DNA of 64,000 nt from Pleurocapsa minor GSE-CHR-MK 17-07R. GTDB taxonomy: Bacteria > Chloroflexota > Anaerolineae > Aggregatilineales > Phototrophicaceae. Shown one piece after another: positions 51,137 to 60,312 of this stretch (position 1 is the first letter of the stretch; each line of letters begins with the position of its first letter). Where the stretch lies: contig JAHHHY010000003.1 of assembly GCA_019359125.1 (NCBI GenBank), positions 215,853 to 279,852 of the forward strand. The letters run 5' to 3'. Both the position numbers and the translations under genes were made by a program. A model generated the notes under the pieces. It did no database searches, had not been told where the DNA came from, and was given only the letters and a program-made list of their open reading frames with translations.

Positions 51137-52638
51137 TTCAGCGCCTGCAATTCATCGAGCAGCACATAGCCGCGCCGAATCGCGGTCAGGGCCGCGGCAT
51201 TGCGGTCACGGGCGCCCAGCTTGTCCATCACGCTGGCCAGCGCCTCGATGACATCCATCAACGGCAGGCCCAGGCGCGCAGCAATGTCTTCGTTGTCCAG
51301 CCCCGCGGCCACCAGCAGCAATAACTGGCGCTCCTGCTCGGTCGGGCGATCATTCACACGCACTGCGCCGGAAATCACTTTCTCCGCCACACCGCTGCCC
51401 AGCACCATACCCCCCTGCGCCACCTTGAAGATGCCGTCCACCAGGTCGGTTTCTTCAGACGACTTGAGCATGTAGCCATGCGCGCCGAGGCGCAGCGCCT
51501 GCATGATATAGAATTCCTCGTCGCGACCCGTCAGGATGAGCACTTTCATAGACGGGATGCGACGGCGCAGCTCCGGCAGGGCTTCCATACCGCTGCGGCG
51601 CGGCATATTCAGGTCCAGCAGCAGCACATCCGGCTGCAAATCCAGCGCCGTGGTGATGGCGGCATCGCCGTCGCCCGCCTCCCCCACGATCATCAGGCCT
51701 TCCTGCTCAGACAAAAAGCTGGCCAGCGACTTGCGCAGGATCGTGTGGTCATCGGCCAGCATGATGCGCAGCGAAGCGCGCACCGGCCGCGCGGGCTGTG
51801 TCGAGCTGGGCAGACGCGTCTGGTCCAGCGGGCCTGTATCCTTGCGATAAACCGATTCGAGCGCATTGGCCATTGATTCAGCCGTCTGAAAACGCTTGGC
51901 CGGGTTCTTCTCCAGCGCCTTCAGGATGACGCTCTCCAGCGCCGGGGGAATCGACGGGTTGATCGAGCGCGGCATCGGCGGCGCATCCTTGACATGCTGA
52001 AGCAGCAGCGCCGGAATATCGTCCTGCGAGAACGGCAGCTCGCCGGTGGCCAGCTCAAACAGCACCACGCCGAGCGAATAAATGTCGGTGCGGCGGTCAA
52101 GCGGCTGGGCCTGCGCCTGCTCTGGCGACAGATAGGCGGGCGTGCCAATAATCATGCCTGCGGCGGTGACGCGCTTGGCCTCGCGCGGCAGCGCCAGCCC
52201 CAGGTCCATGATCTTGATCTGGCCCTCAGGCGTAATTTTGATATTGGCCGGTTTCACGTCGCGGTGGATGATATTGCGTTCGTGGGCATGGTGCAGCGCC
52301 AGCGCGATCTGCCGGCCCATCTCGACCACCTGCTCTGGTGGCGACGGCACGCGGTCGCTCAGCGTATCGCCTTCCACGTACTCCACCACCAGCATATTCA
52401 TGCCATCTTCATCGAGTACGTCGTACAGCAGCATGATATTGGGGTGAGAAAGCTGCGCGGCGGCAGTGGCCTCCTGCACGAAACGCCGCTGCACGCTTTC
52501 ACGCACATGCGGCAGCAGCACCTTCAGCGCCACCTGACGATTGAGTCGACGGTCATGCACCAGGTAAACGGTCGCGGTGGACCCTTCACCAAGCAGCTTG
52601 AGAACCTCGTAGCGATTGCGAAATACTCTACCGATCAT
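51133..52638 (-). CDS. Ser/Thr kinase fused to a NarL-type response regulator
   Basis: 501 aa. Kinase at about 10-270: LLGEGSTATVYLVHD, VALKVL, HRDVKPANIKI at about 124, MDLGLA (DLG where DFG is usual), YLSPEQ. After a linker, a receiver domain at about 308-425: IMLADDHTILRKSL with the acidic pair, phospho-acceptor Asp in VLLLDLNMPRR at about 341, VLILTGRDE, and AHGYMLKSS with the conserved Lys. A LuxR-type helix-turn-helix closes it (about 440-495: TEQERQLLLLVAAGLDNEDI, KLGARDRNAAAL). No membrane helix. Start at 52638. Confidence 0.9.
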   Translation of the reverse strand: MIGRVFRNRYEVLKLLGEGSTATVYLVHDRRLNRQVALKVLLPHVRESVQRRFVQEATAAAQLSHPNIMLLYDVLDEDGMNMLVVEYVEGDTLSDRVPSPPEQVVEMGRQIALALHHAHERNIIHRDVKPANIKITPEGQIKIMDLGLALPREAKRVTAAGMIIGTPAYLSPEQAQAQPLDRRTDIYSLGVVLFELATGELPFSQDDIPALLLQHVKDAPPMPRSINPSIPPALESVILKALEKNPAKRFQTAESMANALESVYRKDTGPLDQTRLPSSTQPARPVRASLRIMLADDHTILRKSLASFLSEQEGLMIVGEAGDGDAAITTALDLQPDVLLLDLNMPRRSGMEALPELRRRIPSMKVLILTGRDEEFYIMQALRLGAHGYMLKSSEETDLVDGIFKVAQGGMVLGSGVAEKVISGAVRVNDRPTEQERQLLLLVAAGLDNEDIAARLGLPLMDVIEALASVMDKLGARDRNAAALTAIRRGYVLLDELQALN

Positions 52639-52788
52639 GCATCCGGCCTGTTGTGCACCAATCTGTCCTAGAGCATAGCACACGGCGCACAATACGGAAA
52701 AAAGCTCTTATTTGGCGGCTTCTCACATGGCTCTCAACTTGCGGACGTATCATTCGTGACAAATTGCACAAGAAAGTCAGGGTAGGCT

Positions 52789-53961
52789 ATGTGGCGTTGG
52801 GGCGTGCTGGGCATCATCGGCCTGGTGATTGTGATTGGCGGATTCAGCCTGCTGGATACCAGCGGCAATGGCGCGGCGTCGGCCAGCGCGGTGCTGCCTG
52901 CACCGGCCGCCGATATCAGCGGCTTCGACCGCGCCGTGGAGCCGTGGGCGTGGCAGTTCCCCGCTGATTATGCCGCGCATGACGGCTTCCAGACCGAGTG
53001 GTGGTATTACACCGGCAATCTGGTCAGCGACGACGGCCGCCGCTTTGGCTTCCAGTTCACCGTGTTCAGGCGTGCCATCACCCCGCCGGACGCAAGTGCA
53101 GCGGATGCCTCGGCTGACAGCGAGTGGCGCAGCAATCAGCTGTATATGGCGCATTTTGCCGTCAGCGATATCGGCGGCGGGCAGTTCTATCACAGCGAAC
53201 GCTTCAGCCGTGGCGGGGCCGGGCTGGCTGGCGCGACCTGCGAGCCGGTTTGCCGCGTCTGGCTGCAGGACTGGGAAGTGCTGGCGCAGGATGCCGACAG
53301 CCTGATCACGCGCCTGTCCGCCGACGCGGGCGACTTCGCGCTGAATCTGACGCTGGAGCAGGTCAAGCCGCCTGCCCTGCAGGGCGTCGACGGGCTGAGC
53401 GCCAAGAGCGAAGAAGAAGGCAACGCCAGCTACTATTACTCGCTGACACGCCTGCCTTCTGAAGGCACCGTGCGCATCGGCGACGAAACTTTCACCGTGA
53501 CCGGGAATAGCTGGAAAGATCACGAGTTCAGCACCAGCGCGCTGGGCGCTAATGCGCTGGGCTGGGACTGGTTTGGCCTGCAACTGGACGACAACCGCGA
53601 GCTGATGGTCGGGCAGATTCGCCTGACCGACGGCGGGCGCGACCCATACTTTGGCGGCCTGCTGGTGAACGCCGACGGCACGACCGAATACCTGCCCGCC
53701 GAGTCGTTCACGATCACGCCCAGTGGCGAGACCTGGATCAGCCCACACACCGGCGCGGAGTATCCGGCCGGCTGGGAGATTGCCATTCAGCCGCAGGGCG
53801 AGCCGATCACGCTGACGCTCACCCCCCTGCTGGCCGACCAGGAACTGAACGGTGGCGGCATCGCCTACTGGGAAGGCGCGGTCCAAATCACGGGCAGCGC
53901 CACTGGCTATGGCTATGCCGAGCTGACTGGCTATGTCGATGCGATGACCGGGCGCTTTTAG
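52789..53961 (+). CDS. AttH/CrtC lipocalin-like protein
   Basis: 390 aa. N-terminal helix (VLGIIGLVIVIGGFSLL) acts as anchor or signal. GFQTEWWYYTGNLVSDDGRR, FGFQFTVFR, WRSNQLYMAHFAVSD and GNSWKDHEFSTS are hallmarks of the AttH/CrtC family. Members include carotenoid 1,2-hydratase and secreted lipocalin-like proteins that often accompany ABC exporters. Here it stands alone after a kinase gene on the opposite strand, so hydratase activity is a possibility only. A family repeat (copy B) lies 22 bases downstream. Confidence 0.85.
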   Translation: MWRWGVLGIIGLVIVIGGFSLLDTSGNGAASASAVLPAPAADISGFDRAVEPWAWQFPADYAAHDGFQTEWWYYTGNLVSDDGRRFGFQFTVFRRAITPPDASAADASADSEWRSNQLYMAHFAVSDIGGGQFYHSERFSRGGAGLAGATCEPVCRVWLQDWEVLAQDADSLITRLSADAGDFALNLTLEQVKPPALQGVDGLSAKSEEEGNASYYYSLTRLPSEGTVRIGDETFTVTGNSWKDHEFSTSALGANALGWDWFGLQLDDNRELMVGQIRLTDGGRDPYFGGLLVNADGTTEYLPAESFTITPSGETWISPHTGAEYPAGWEIAIQPQGEPITLTLTPLLADQELNGGGIAYWEGAVQITGSATGYGYAELTGYVDAMTGRF

Positions 53962-53983
53962 CGAGCGCGTCACGCATGTATGC

Positions 53984-54128
53984 GCCACCTGGGGCTCAAA
54001 GCCCCAGGCTACGAGAAGCCCAAGTCCCTGAAGGGACTGAAAAGCCGGATTTGTTGAACTACGCCCTCAGAATTGCCGTTTTTGGAACTTGTCGGATAAG
54101 TAGCCCTGGGTTTTGAACCCAGGGCGGC
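53984..54128. repeat. Dispersed nested-palindrome repeat, copy B
   Basis: 145 bases. Starts GCCACCTGGGGCTCAAAGCC, then AAGTCCCTGAAGGGACTGAA as in copies A and C, and ends GTAGCCCTGGGTTTTGAACC before AGGGCGGC. The middle 60 bases have diverged. Confidence 0.85.
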
Positions 54129-54230
54129 GGCGCAAGGCAGCGCCACCTGGCGCTTTTAGGGCGCCCGTCATGCATCCCCCGCACTTCATGCTAGAATACG
54201 GGCAGTGTTGCGGCAAACGATGGAGCGGGG

Positions 54231-54908
54231 ATGGCTGAACAATACCAGGCCTCTGAATCGGTTGAGAACTTTCTAAAAGCGGTATATGCGCTCCAGCCAG
54301 CAGACGGGCGCGTATCGACCAATGACCTGAGCGAACGGCTGGGCATCTCCGCGCCATCGGTGACGGATATGGCCCAGCGCATGATGAATGAGGGGCTGGT
54401 CGATTATCAGAAGTATCGCGGGGTGCGGCTGACCGGCGACGGCGAGCGCATAGCCCTGCACGTGGTGCGGCGGCATCGCCTGATCGAGCTGTTTCTGGTG
54501 CGCGAGCTGGATTATCCGCTGGCCGATGTGCATGCCGAGGCCGAGGCGCTGGAACATGCCGTCAGCGACCGCTTTATCGACGCGCTGGCCGCCAAGCTGG
54601 GCGATCCGGTGTTTGACCCGCACGGCGAATCGATCCCCACGGCCGACGGCGTGGTGGACGAGCGCGAGCTGATCCGCCTGTCCGACCTGCCGGTGGGCGC
54701 GCCGGCCAAAATCAGCCAGTTCAGCACGCGCAGCTCAGACATGCTCCAGCATATTCTGGACCGCGGCTTTGAGATTGACCGCGCCGTGGTCATCACCGCG
54801 CGCGACCCGTTCGACGGCCCGATCAGCGCGCTGATCGATCAGCAGCGCACGATCATCGGGCGACAGGCCGCCTCCTGCATTTATGTGGAGCGCACGCCAC
54901 AGGCCTGA
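54231..54908 (+). CDS. DtxR/MntR-family metal-dependent regulator
   Basis: 225 aa. Winged helix at the N-terminus (ASESVENFLKAVYALQ, TNDLSERLGISAPSVTDMAQ), dimerisation and metal-binding helices in the middle (VVRRHRLIELFLVRELDYPL, EAEALEHAVSDRFIDAL, with the conserved H-R-H and E-x-x-E-H pattern), and a C-terminal FeoA/SH3-like domain (IRLSDLPVGAPAKISQFS). It represses iron or manganese uptake or activates export genes. GGAGCGGGG precedes the ATG. It is convergent with osmC, 2 bases apart. Confidence 0.92.
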   Translation: MAEQYQASESVENFLKAVYALQPADGRVSTNDLSERLGISAPSVTDMAQRMMNEGLVDYQKYRGVRLTGDGERIALHVVRRHRLIELFLVRELDYPLADVHAEAEALEHAVSDRFIDALAAKLGDPVFDPHGESIPTADGVVDERELIRLSDLPVGAPAKISQFSTRSSDMLQHILDRGFEIDRAVVITARDPFDGPISALIDQQRTIIGRQAASCIYVERTPQA

Positions 54909-54910
54909 GC

Positions 54911-55441
54911 TCAGGCGGTGACGCGCTCGATGTCGCGGGCCAGCCGCAGCGTATTCAGTACCGGGCAGTTGGCATCGACGGCGGCATGCAGCCAGTCGAG
55001 CGCATCGGCCGACGCCGGGCTTTCGATATGCGCGTTATAGCGGATATTCTCGATGACCGGCGCTTTGCCCGGCGCGCCAATCACGACGGTCATGTCCAGC
55101 GTACCAGTCACATCCACACGCACACTGTCCAGCGGAACTTCCAGCAGCACCGCCTGAATCACATAGGTATGCACCAGGCAGCTTGCCAGCGCGCCCAGCA
55201 GCAGCTCCGGCGCAGTCGGCCCCAGCCCATGACCTGCCAGCGCGGGCGCGGAATCGCTGACGATGCGATGTTCGCCCATTTGCGTGGGGCGAGCGCCGGT
55301 ATTCCCGGCCAGCGCTGAGCTGGCATTAATCGTGACGACGCCCGCAGCGGCCGAGCCTTCATCGCGGGCCGCCTGCCATGTCTCGCGCTTTTCACTCATG
55401 GCGGCGGATTTGCGCGCCAGATATTCAGTCAGGTAGGCCAT
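54911..55441 (-). CDS. OsmC-family protein
   Basis: 176 aa. The redox Cys pair is present: LGALASCLVHTYVIQA and the later VDANCPVLNTLRLA. OsmC/Ohr proteins reduce organic peroxides with these cysteines. A SLATT-type membrane protein lies directly upstream and its TGA overlaps this ATG by one base (TGATG), so translation is probably coupled. It is convergent with the DtxR-type gene. Confidence 0.9.
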   Translation of the reverse strand: MAYLTEYLARKSAAMSEKRETWQAARDEGSAAAGVVTINASSALAGNTGARPTQMGEHRIVSDSAPALAGHGLGPTAPELLLGALASCLVHTYVIQAVLLEVPLDSVRVDVTGTLDMTVVIGAPGKAPVIENIRYNAHIESPASADALDWLHAAVDANCPVLNTLRLARDIERVTA

Positions 55442-56826
55442 CAGGGCTGATCCTTTGGTTTGTCAGGCGTGCTGGCGGACTGGGCAGACATGCCCAGCGG
55501 CGGGACAACAATCGGGTCGCGCACGACGGGCGTCTTGCCCGTGCGGTCGCGCTGCTTGGCGACGCCGCTTTCGGCCAGCCCGCGAATGGTCGCGCGCAGG
55601 TCGTCCGAAATGCTGATCTTGTCCAGCGTCTCATCGAGCTGGTCGAGCAGCGCGGTACGCGAATTGAGCGAGGGCGCCTGCAATACGTCCTGGCCCCACT
55701 GGTCGCTCTCGGACGTGAAAACCATCTCGGCGGCCACGACAGCCTCGGCCACTTCGCGCTCATTGTCCACGGTCGGGTCATCCAGCTTGAGCATAATCTT
55801 GACGTCGTTCAGGCGGATGAGCGTGTCCTCGTACAGCGCGATCTGCCGGTCCCAGCCGTAAATCTGCTGCACCGAGACGAACGTAGCAGCCACACCGGGC
55901 AGCACCGCGATCAGCACCTGAAAGACTTCGCCCTCGTTGAAGGCCGAAAAGACCGAGATGACCGACGTCATCGACAGCATGATGCCGGCGGTCAGCGTGG
56001 TGAAGCTGGAATTGGTCTCGAACTCCAGCACGCGCGCCCGATACCAGGCGATCTGCCGGTCGAAGCGGCGGCGGATGTACGAATCCTTGACGAATTCGGT
56101 CTCCCATTCCTCATGCTCAGACGTGGCCGATGCCACTTCATCGGTAGAGGCGGCGTTGATTTCGGCCGTCGATGAGACCAGCTTGCCGATCGTGCTGATC
56201 TGCGCCACGGTGGACAGCAGGCGGCGCTGGCGCTGATAGTCGGTGCCGCGATACGGGCGCGAATGGGCAAAATACAGAAAGTAGTGGCTGCGCAGCGCTT
56301 CAGTGCGGCGGCGGGCCGCATACCAGCGGCGCTGGGGCTGCACCGAGCGCATACGCGTGCTGAGGAAGGTCGCAGCAGCACCGGCGACGGCTGCCAGCAC
56401 GGCGGTGGTCACGCGCGCCGCCGACTGGGCGGGCTGATCGGCCACGCTCAGCGTCAGCACGGTGGAAATCGTCGTCAGGATGGCGAAGATGGCGAACCAC
56501 CATTGATAGCCGTAGTACACATTCTGATAGTGCGCCGATTCCTGCTCATTCTGGAAATACTGGCCGATGAAGTCGGGCGAATGCAGGAATTCCAGGTCTT
56601 TGCGCACGGTGGCGAAGTCCTGCGCCGTGACGCGATTGGTGTTGGGCATGGCCGGCTTGACGCGGCCAAGATACTCGGCGATATCGTCCTCGGTGATGAA
56701 GCCGTGCTCGCGCAGGGCATTGTTGAAGGCCTCCGGCGTGGTGGGCGGATCATACGTGCGCGGCACATTCCAGCGCGGGCGGCGCTTCACAAAGAACAAA
56801 TCAGACATTCTGAGCATTTTGGCCAT
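55441..56826 (-). CDS. Double SLATT/DUF4231-type membrane protein
   Basis: 461 aa. Two copies of a two-helix membrane unit: helices at about 110-157 (WWFAIFAILTTISTVLTLSV and VTTAVLAAVAGAAATFLST), then WYAARRRTEALRSHYFLYFA, and a second pair at about 285-330 (LTAGIMLSMTSVISVFSAF, VFQVLIAVLPGVAATFVSV), then WDRQIALYEDTLIRLNDV. This is the layout of SLATT/DUF4231 proteins, which accompany nucleotide-signal defence systems. No CD-NTase or SLOG gene is near. The ATG at 56826 with GAGGCGG upstream is preferred over 56877. Coupled to osmC. Confidence 0.72.
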   Translation of the reverse strand: MAKMLRMSDLFFVKRRPRWNVPRTYDPPTTPEAFNNALREHGFITEDDIAEYLGRVKPAMPNTNRVTAQDFATVRKDLEFLHSPDFIGQYFQNEQESAHYQNVYYGYQWWFAIFAILTTISTVLTLSVADQPAQSAARVTTAVLAAVAGAAATFLSTRMRSVQPQRRWYAARRRTEALRSHYFLYFAHSRPYRGTDYQRQRRLLSTVAQISTIGKLVSSTAEINAASTDEVASATSEHEEWETEFVKDSYIRRRFDRQIAWYRARVLEFETNSSFTTLTAGIMLSMTSVISVFSAFNEGEVFQVLIAVLPGVAATFVSVQQIYGWDRQIALYEDTLIRLNDVKIMLKLDDPTVDNEREVAEAVVAAEMVFTSESDQWGQDVLQAPSLNSRTALLDQLDETLDKISISDDLRATIRGLAESGVAKQRDRTGKTPVVRDPIVVPPLGMSAQSASTPDKPKDQP

Positions 56827-57034
56827 CGTCCGCCTCATCCAGCATACGGTCGCGCAGGGGTCGCAGCGAGCATTCACAAACCGCGTTCAAACACGTTTGT
56901 CTGTAGTATAGCCTCAAAACACGCACGCGCAGTGGCTTTTCAGTCGGACGGGCGTTCAGCGTTTGGCAGCACGCCAAACGGAGACCAGCCGTAGCTCATC
57001 AGGTGCGCGGCGTTGTGGTACACTAATCCGCGCT

Positions 57035-58432
57035 ATGAAGAATCATCATTCCCTCACACGACTGTTTTATCCGGCTGGCGCGATGCTTGCGATCGTGCTG
57101 GTGTCGCTTGCCTGCAACCTGAGCAGCGAGACCCGCCCGCCCACGATTATCCCGCGTGCCTCGGCCACGCCACCGCCCACCATCGGCTATCCCACCCTGC
57201 AACCGGACGAGCTGCCCCAGGAAGCGACCCTGACCGCGCCCAACCGCGACGAGATGGTGCTGCTGAACACGCTCAACCAGGTGGAGGCAGACCGGCTGTT
57301 CATCCATGTAAATACGCTGCAGGGCTTCGGCTCGCGCCATGTCAACAGCCCGTATGGCAATCCGTCGTTTGGCATCGGCGCGGCGGCCGATTACGTGCAG
57401 CGCCAGTTTGAACAGATCCGCGTGGAATCGCAGGGGCGCTTCGCCGTGCTGCAACCGCAGCAGTTCAGCGTGGAATATGAAGGCGTGAGCAGCGTCGGTC
57501 GCAATATCATCGGCGTGCTGGCTGGGCGCGAGACTGGCGCGGGCGTCATCCTGATTGGCGCGCACTACGACAGCATTTCGGTCGACCGGCAGAACAGCGC
57601 GGCGTCCGCCCCCGGCGCCAACGACAATGCGACAGGCACGGCGGCGCTGATCGAAATCGCCCGCATCATGAGCCAATACACGCCCCGCTCGACCATCATG
57701 TTCGTGGCCTTCGGCGTGGAAGAAATCAACCGGCGCGGCAGCATCGCGTTCGTGGAAGAGTACCTGAAGCCGAACGGCATCGTGATTGATGCCATGCTCA
57801 ACATGGACATCATCGGCAGCAGCACCGGCCCCAACGGCGCCACGATTGACGACCAGATCCGCCTGTTCTCGGCCGAGCCCAATACATCGGGATCGCGCCA
57901 GCTTGCGCGCTCGATCAACCTGATCACCTCGCGCCACGTGCCGATGATGAGCGTGTCGGTGGAGGCCACAGGCGACCGTGAAGGCCGCTACAGCGACCAT
58001 CTGTCGTTCAGCGATGGCGGCTTCCCGGCGGTGCGCTTCATTGAATATCTGGAAGACCCCACGCGACAGCATACCGACCGCGATGTGATCGATGCCATTC
58101 GCCCCAGCTATCTGGTGCGCGCCACGCAGACGGTGCTGGCCTCGGCTATGGCGCTGGCCGACGGGCCGCGTGCGCCGCGCTCGATCAGCCTGCGCCCGAA
58201 TGACAGCGGCACGCGCACGCTGGTGTGGGAGACCACGCTCGACGCGACCTCGTATGTGGTCGCGCTGCGCCAGCCCGGCTCGCTGGTGTATAACTACTAC
58301 TTCGACGTCAACAGCAACACGGTCACCTGGGACGGCTTCACGCCAGACCGCTGGGAGGCCATCAGCATCGCCGCGCGCGACAGTGCCGGCCTGATGGGTC
58401 CGCTGTCAAACGAGTTCTTCATCACCAACTAA
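57035..58432 (+). CDS. M28-family zinc peptidase lipoprotein
   Basis: 465 aa. Lipobox LVSLAC at about residue 28, then a Pro-rich tether. The M28 metal site is complete: LIGAHYDSIS (His), APGANDNATGTAAL (bridging Asp), AFGVEEINRRGS (catalytic and ligand Glu), MLNMDIIGS (Asp) and TRQHTDRDV (His). The C-terminal 100 residues look like a fibronectin III-type sandwich. It probably trims peptides at the cell surface. ATG at 57035. Followed after 15 bases by a small membrane protein gene. Confidence 0.92.
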   Translation: MKNHHSLTRLFYPAGAMLAIVLVSLACNLSSETRPPTIIPRASATPPPTIGYPTLQPDELPQEATLTAPNRDEMVLLNTLNQVEADRLFIHVNTLQGFGSRHVNSPYGNPSFGIGAAADYVQRQFEQIRVESQGRFAVLQPQQFSVEYEGVSSVGRNIIGVLAGRETGAGVILIGAHYDSISVDRQNSAASAPGANDNATGTAALIEIARIMSQYTPRSTIMFVAFGVEEINRRGSIAFVEEYLKPNGIVIDAMLNMDIIGSSTGPNGATIDDQIRLFSAEPNTSGSRQLARSINLITSRHVPMMSVSVEATGDREGRYSDHLSFSDGGFPAVRFIEYLEDPTRQHTDRDVIDAIRPSYLVRATQTVLASAMALADGPRAPRSISLRPNDSGTRTLVWETTLDATSYVVALRQPGSLVYNYYFDVNSNTVTWDGFTPDRWEAISIAARDSAGLMGPLSNEFFITN

Positions 58433-58447
58433 GCAGGGATTGCCGCC

Positions 58448-58783
58448 ATGACGCTCACCCCTCCCCCCACCGATAGCGGCCGCGACCCGATCTCGCCGGA
58501 GCAGGCACGCGCCGCGCTGGACGCGGCCATGGCCGAGCGACTGGGCGATAACTGGGCCGACGAAGACAGCTTCTGGGTGCTGGTGACCGGCCACGATTAC
58601 ATGGCGCGGGTGAACGGCTTCGGCAAAAACATCGACTTTTATGTCGACCTGCTGGGCAATGTCACGATTGAGGAAAAGCCGCTCGACCCCACCCAGTCCA
58701 GCGGGCGCACGATCGCCTGGGTCATCCTGATTCTGGCGCTGGGCATCGCCTATTTGTTCGCGCGCGCGGTGGGCTGGCTGTGA
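58448..58783 (+). CDS. Small tail-anchored protein of unknown function
   Basis: 111 aa. A soluble N-terminal part (WVLVTGHDYMARVNGFGKNI, then FYVDLLGNVTIEEKPL) is followed by a single C-terminal helix (TIAWVILILALGIAYLFARA). I do not recognise a family. It lies between the M28 and glycosyltransferase genes and overlaps the latter by 4 bases (GTGA), so it is probably translated together with it. Confidence 0.7.
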   Translation: MTLTPPPTDSGRDPISPEQARAALDAAMAERLGDNWADEDSFWVLVTGHDYMARVNGFGKNIDFYVDLLGNVTIEEKPLDPTQSSGRTIAWVILILALGIAYLFARAVGWL

Positions 58784-60312
58784 CCATGCTGGCCTGGCGG
58801 CCGCGCCGGGAAAGCCTGTGGCTGGCCGCGCTGATTGGCCTGGTGCTGCTGGCCGCGCTGCCGATGCTGACCTATCCGCTGGGCCGCGACCAGGGCGAAT
58901 TTGCCACCATCGGGCGCGGACTGTTGCAGGGGCGCGTGCCCTATATCGACCTGTGGAATCCCAAACCCCCGGCTGTGTTCTGGGTGTATGCCGGGGCCAT
59001 CAGCCTGTTCGGTCAGACGGCCGCCGCGATTCGCGCCATCGACCTGGTGCTGGTGCCACTGCTGCTCATCCCAATCGCACTGATTGGGCGCAGGCTGAGC
59101 GGACAGGCGTGGGTCGGCCTGTTGGCTGCCGGCCTGCTGGCGGCGTTCTATTTCAGCGAAACCTTCTGGACGCTCTCGCAAAACGACGGCATCGCGCTGG
59201 CGCCGATGCTGTGGGCGCTGGTCTTTGCCCTCAACGCTGCCGCTGCGCCGCGCCGGTCGTGGCCCTGGGCGCTGGCCAGCGGCATCCTGTGCGGCTATTC
59301 CTTCTGGTACAAGTATCCGTTTGCCCTATTCGCCGGGGCATGCGTCATCGCCTACTGCGCCTTTGTGCCGCGACCGCGCTGGCGTGACGCATTCAGCTTC
59401 GCGCTGGGCGCGCTGATCGTCGTGCTGGGCGGCGCGGGCATCCTGGCAGCACGCGGCGCGCTGTCCGCGCTGATCGAATCGGCGCAGGTGACCAGCGCGT
59501 ATACGGCGCTCGGCCTGAACCTGCCCGACCTGCTGGAGGCGCTCGGCCTGGCGCTGGGCTATCGCTGGGCACACTGGGGCCTGTTATTCGCGCTGGCCGC
59601 CATTGGGCTGGTGCTGGTAATCCGCCAGCAGCGCGTGAGCCTCACGCTGGGCGCGTGGCTGGCGCTGTCGACCGCGATCATGCTGTCGCAGGCCAAGGCT
59701 TATGACTATCACTGGCTGCCGATGCTGCCGCCGCTGGCGCTGCTGGGCGCGCTTGGCCTGCATGGTCTGGTGACCCGCCTGCCGGGGCGCGCCCATTCCC
59801 CGGCGATGATCGCGGCGCTGGCTGGCCTGCTGCTGCTGATCACGGTCAATACGTGGGGTCGTGCGCTGCCCTATCTGACCGGCGCGCAGACGCAAAGCGC
59901 GTATTATCGCGGCTTTCAGGCGGGCGAATTCGTGGCCGATGAAAGCCAGGCCGCGGCCGATTTCCTGGCAGCGCATGTGCTGCCCGGCGACTCGCTGTAT
60001 ATCTGGGGCTTCCGGCCAGAAATTTACTTCCTGAGTCGGCTGAACCCGCCCACGCGCTTCATCTTTCAGTTTCCGCTGGTGGCGGACTGGTATCCGCAGG
60101 CTTGGCGCGAGGAAAATGTTGATATCCTGTGGGCGGCCCTGCCCCCGTATGTGCTGGTGGCGCAGGTGGATTACATGCCGTGGGTGACCGGCAGCGAAGA
60201 GGATTCCAACACGCTGCTCCAGTCGTATGAGGAATTAAACGACTGGCTGATTTATAATTACGAACAGGACACTCAGATTGGCAATTTATTCGTATGGCGG
60301 CGTAAACCCTAG
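58780..60312 (+). CDS. GT-C type integral membrane glycosyltransferase
   Basis: 510 aa with about 11 hydrophobic helices. The first outer loop TYPLGRDQGEFATIGRGLLQ contains the Asp-bearing pattern typical of PMT/ArnT (GT39/GT83) enzymes that use lipid-linked sugars. LWNPKPPAVFWVYA matches the P-K-P-P segment that follows in the family. The C-terminal 120 residues form a soluble outer domain (YIWGFRPEIYFLSRL). Start is GTG overlapping the upstream stop, or ATG 6 bases later. Glycan acceptor unknown. The GNAT gene starts immediately after its stop. Confidence 0.87.
   Translation: MTMLAWRPRRESLWLAALIGLVLLAALPMLTYPLGRDQGEFATIGRGLLQGRVPYIDLWNPKPPAVFWVYAGAISLFGQTAAAIRAIDLVLVPLLLIPIALIGRRLSGQAWVGLLAAGLLAAFYFSETFWTLSQNDGIALAPMLWALVFALNAAAAPRRSWPWALASGILCGYSFWYKYPFALFAGACVIAYCAFVPRPRWRDAFSFALGALIVVLGGAGILAARGALSALIESAQVTSAYTALGLNLPDLLEALGLALGYRWAHWGLLFALAAIGLVLVIRQQRVSLTLGAWLALSTAIMLSQAKAYDYHWLPMLPPLALLGALGLHGLVTRLPGRAHSPAMIAALAGLLLLITVNTWGRALPYLTGAQTQSAYYRGFQAGEFVADESQAAADFLAAHVLPGDSLYIWGFRPEIYFLSRLNPPTRFIFQFPLVADWYPQAWREENVDILWAALPPYVLVAQVDYMPWVTGSEEDSNTLLQSYEELNDWLIYNYEQDTQIGNLFVWRRKP

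Noticed and set aside
17028-53961. A carotenoid cluster from the CrtI-like and CrtC/AttH-like genes
   Set aside because: They are 34 kb apart with no crtB or other pathway gene between.
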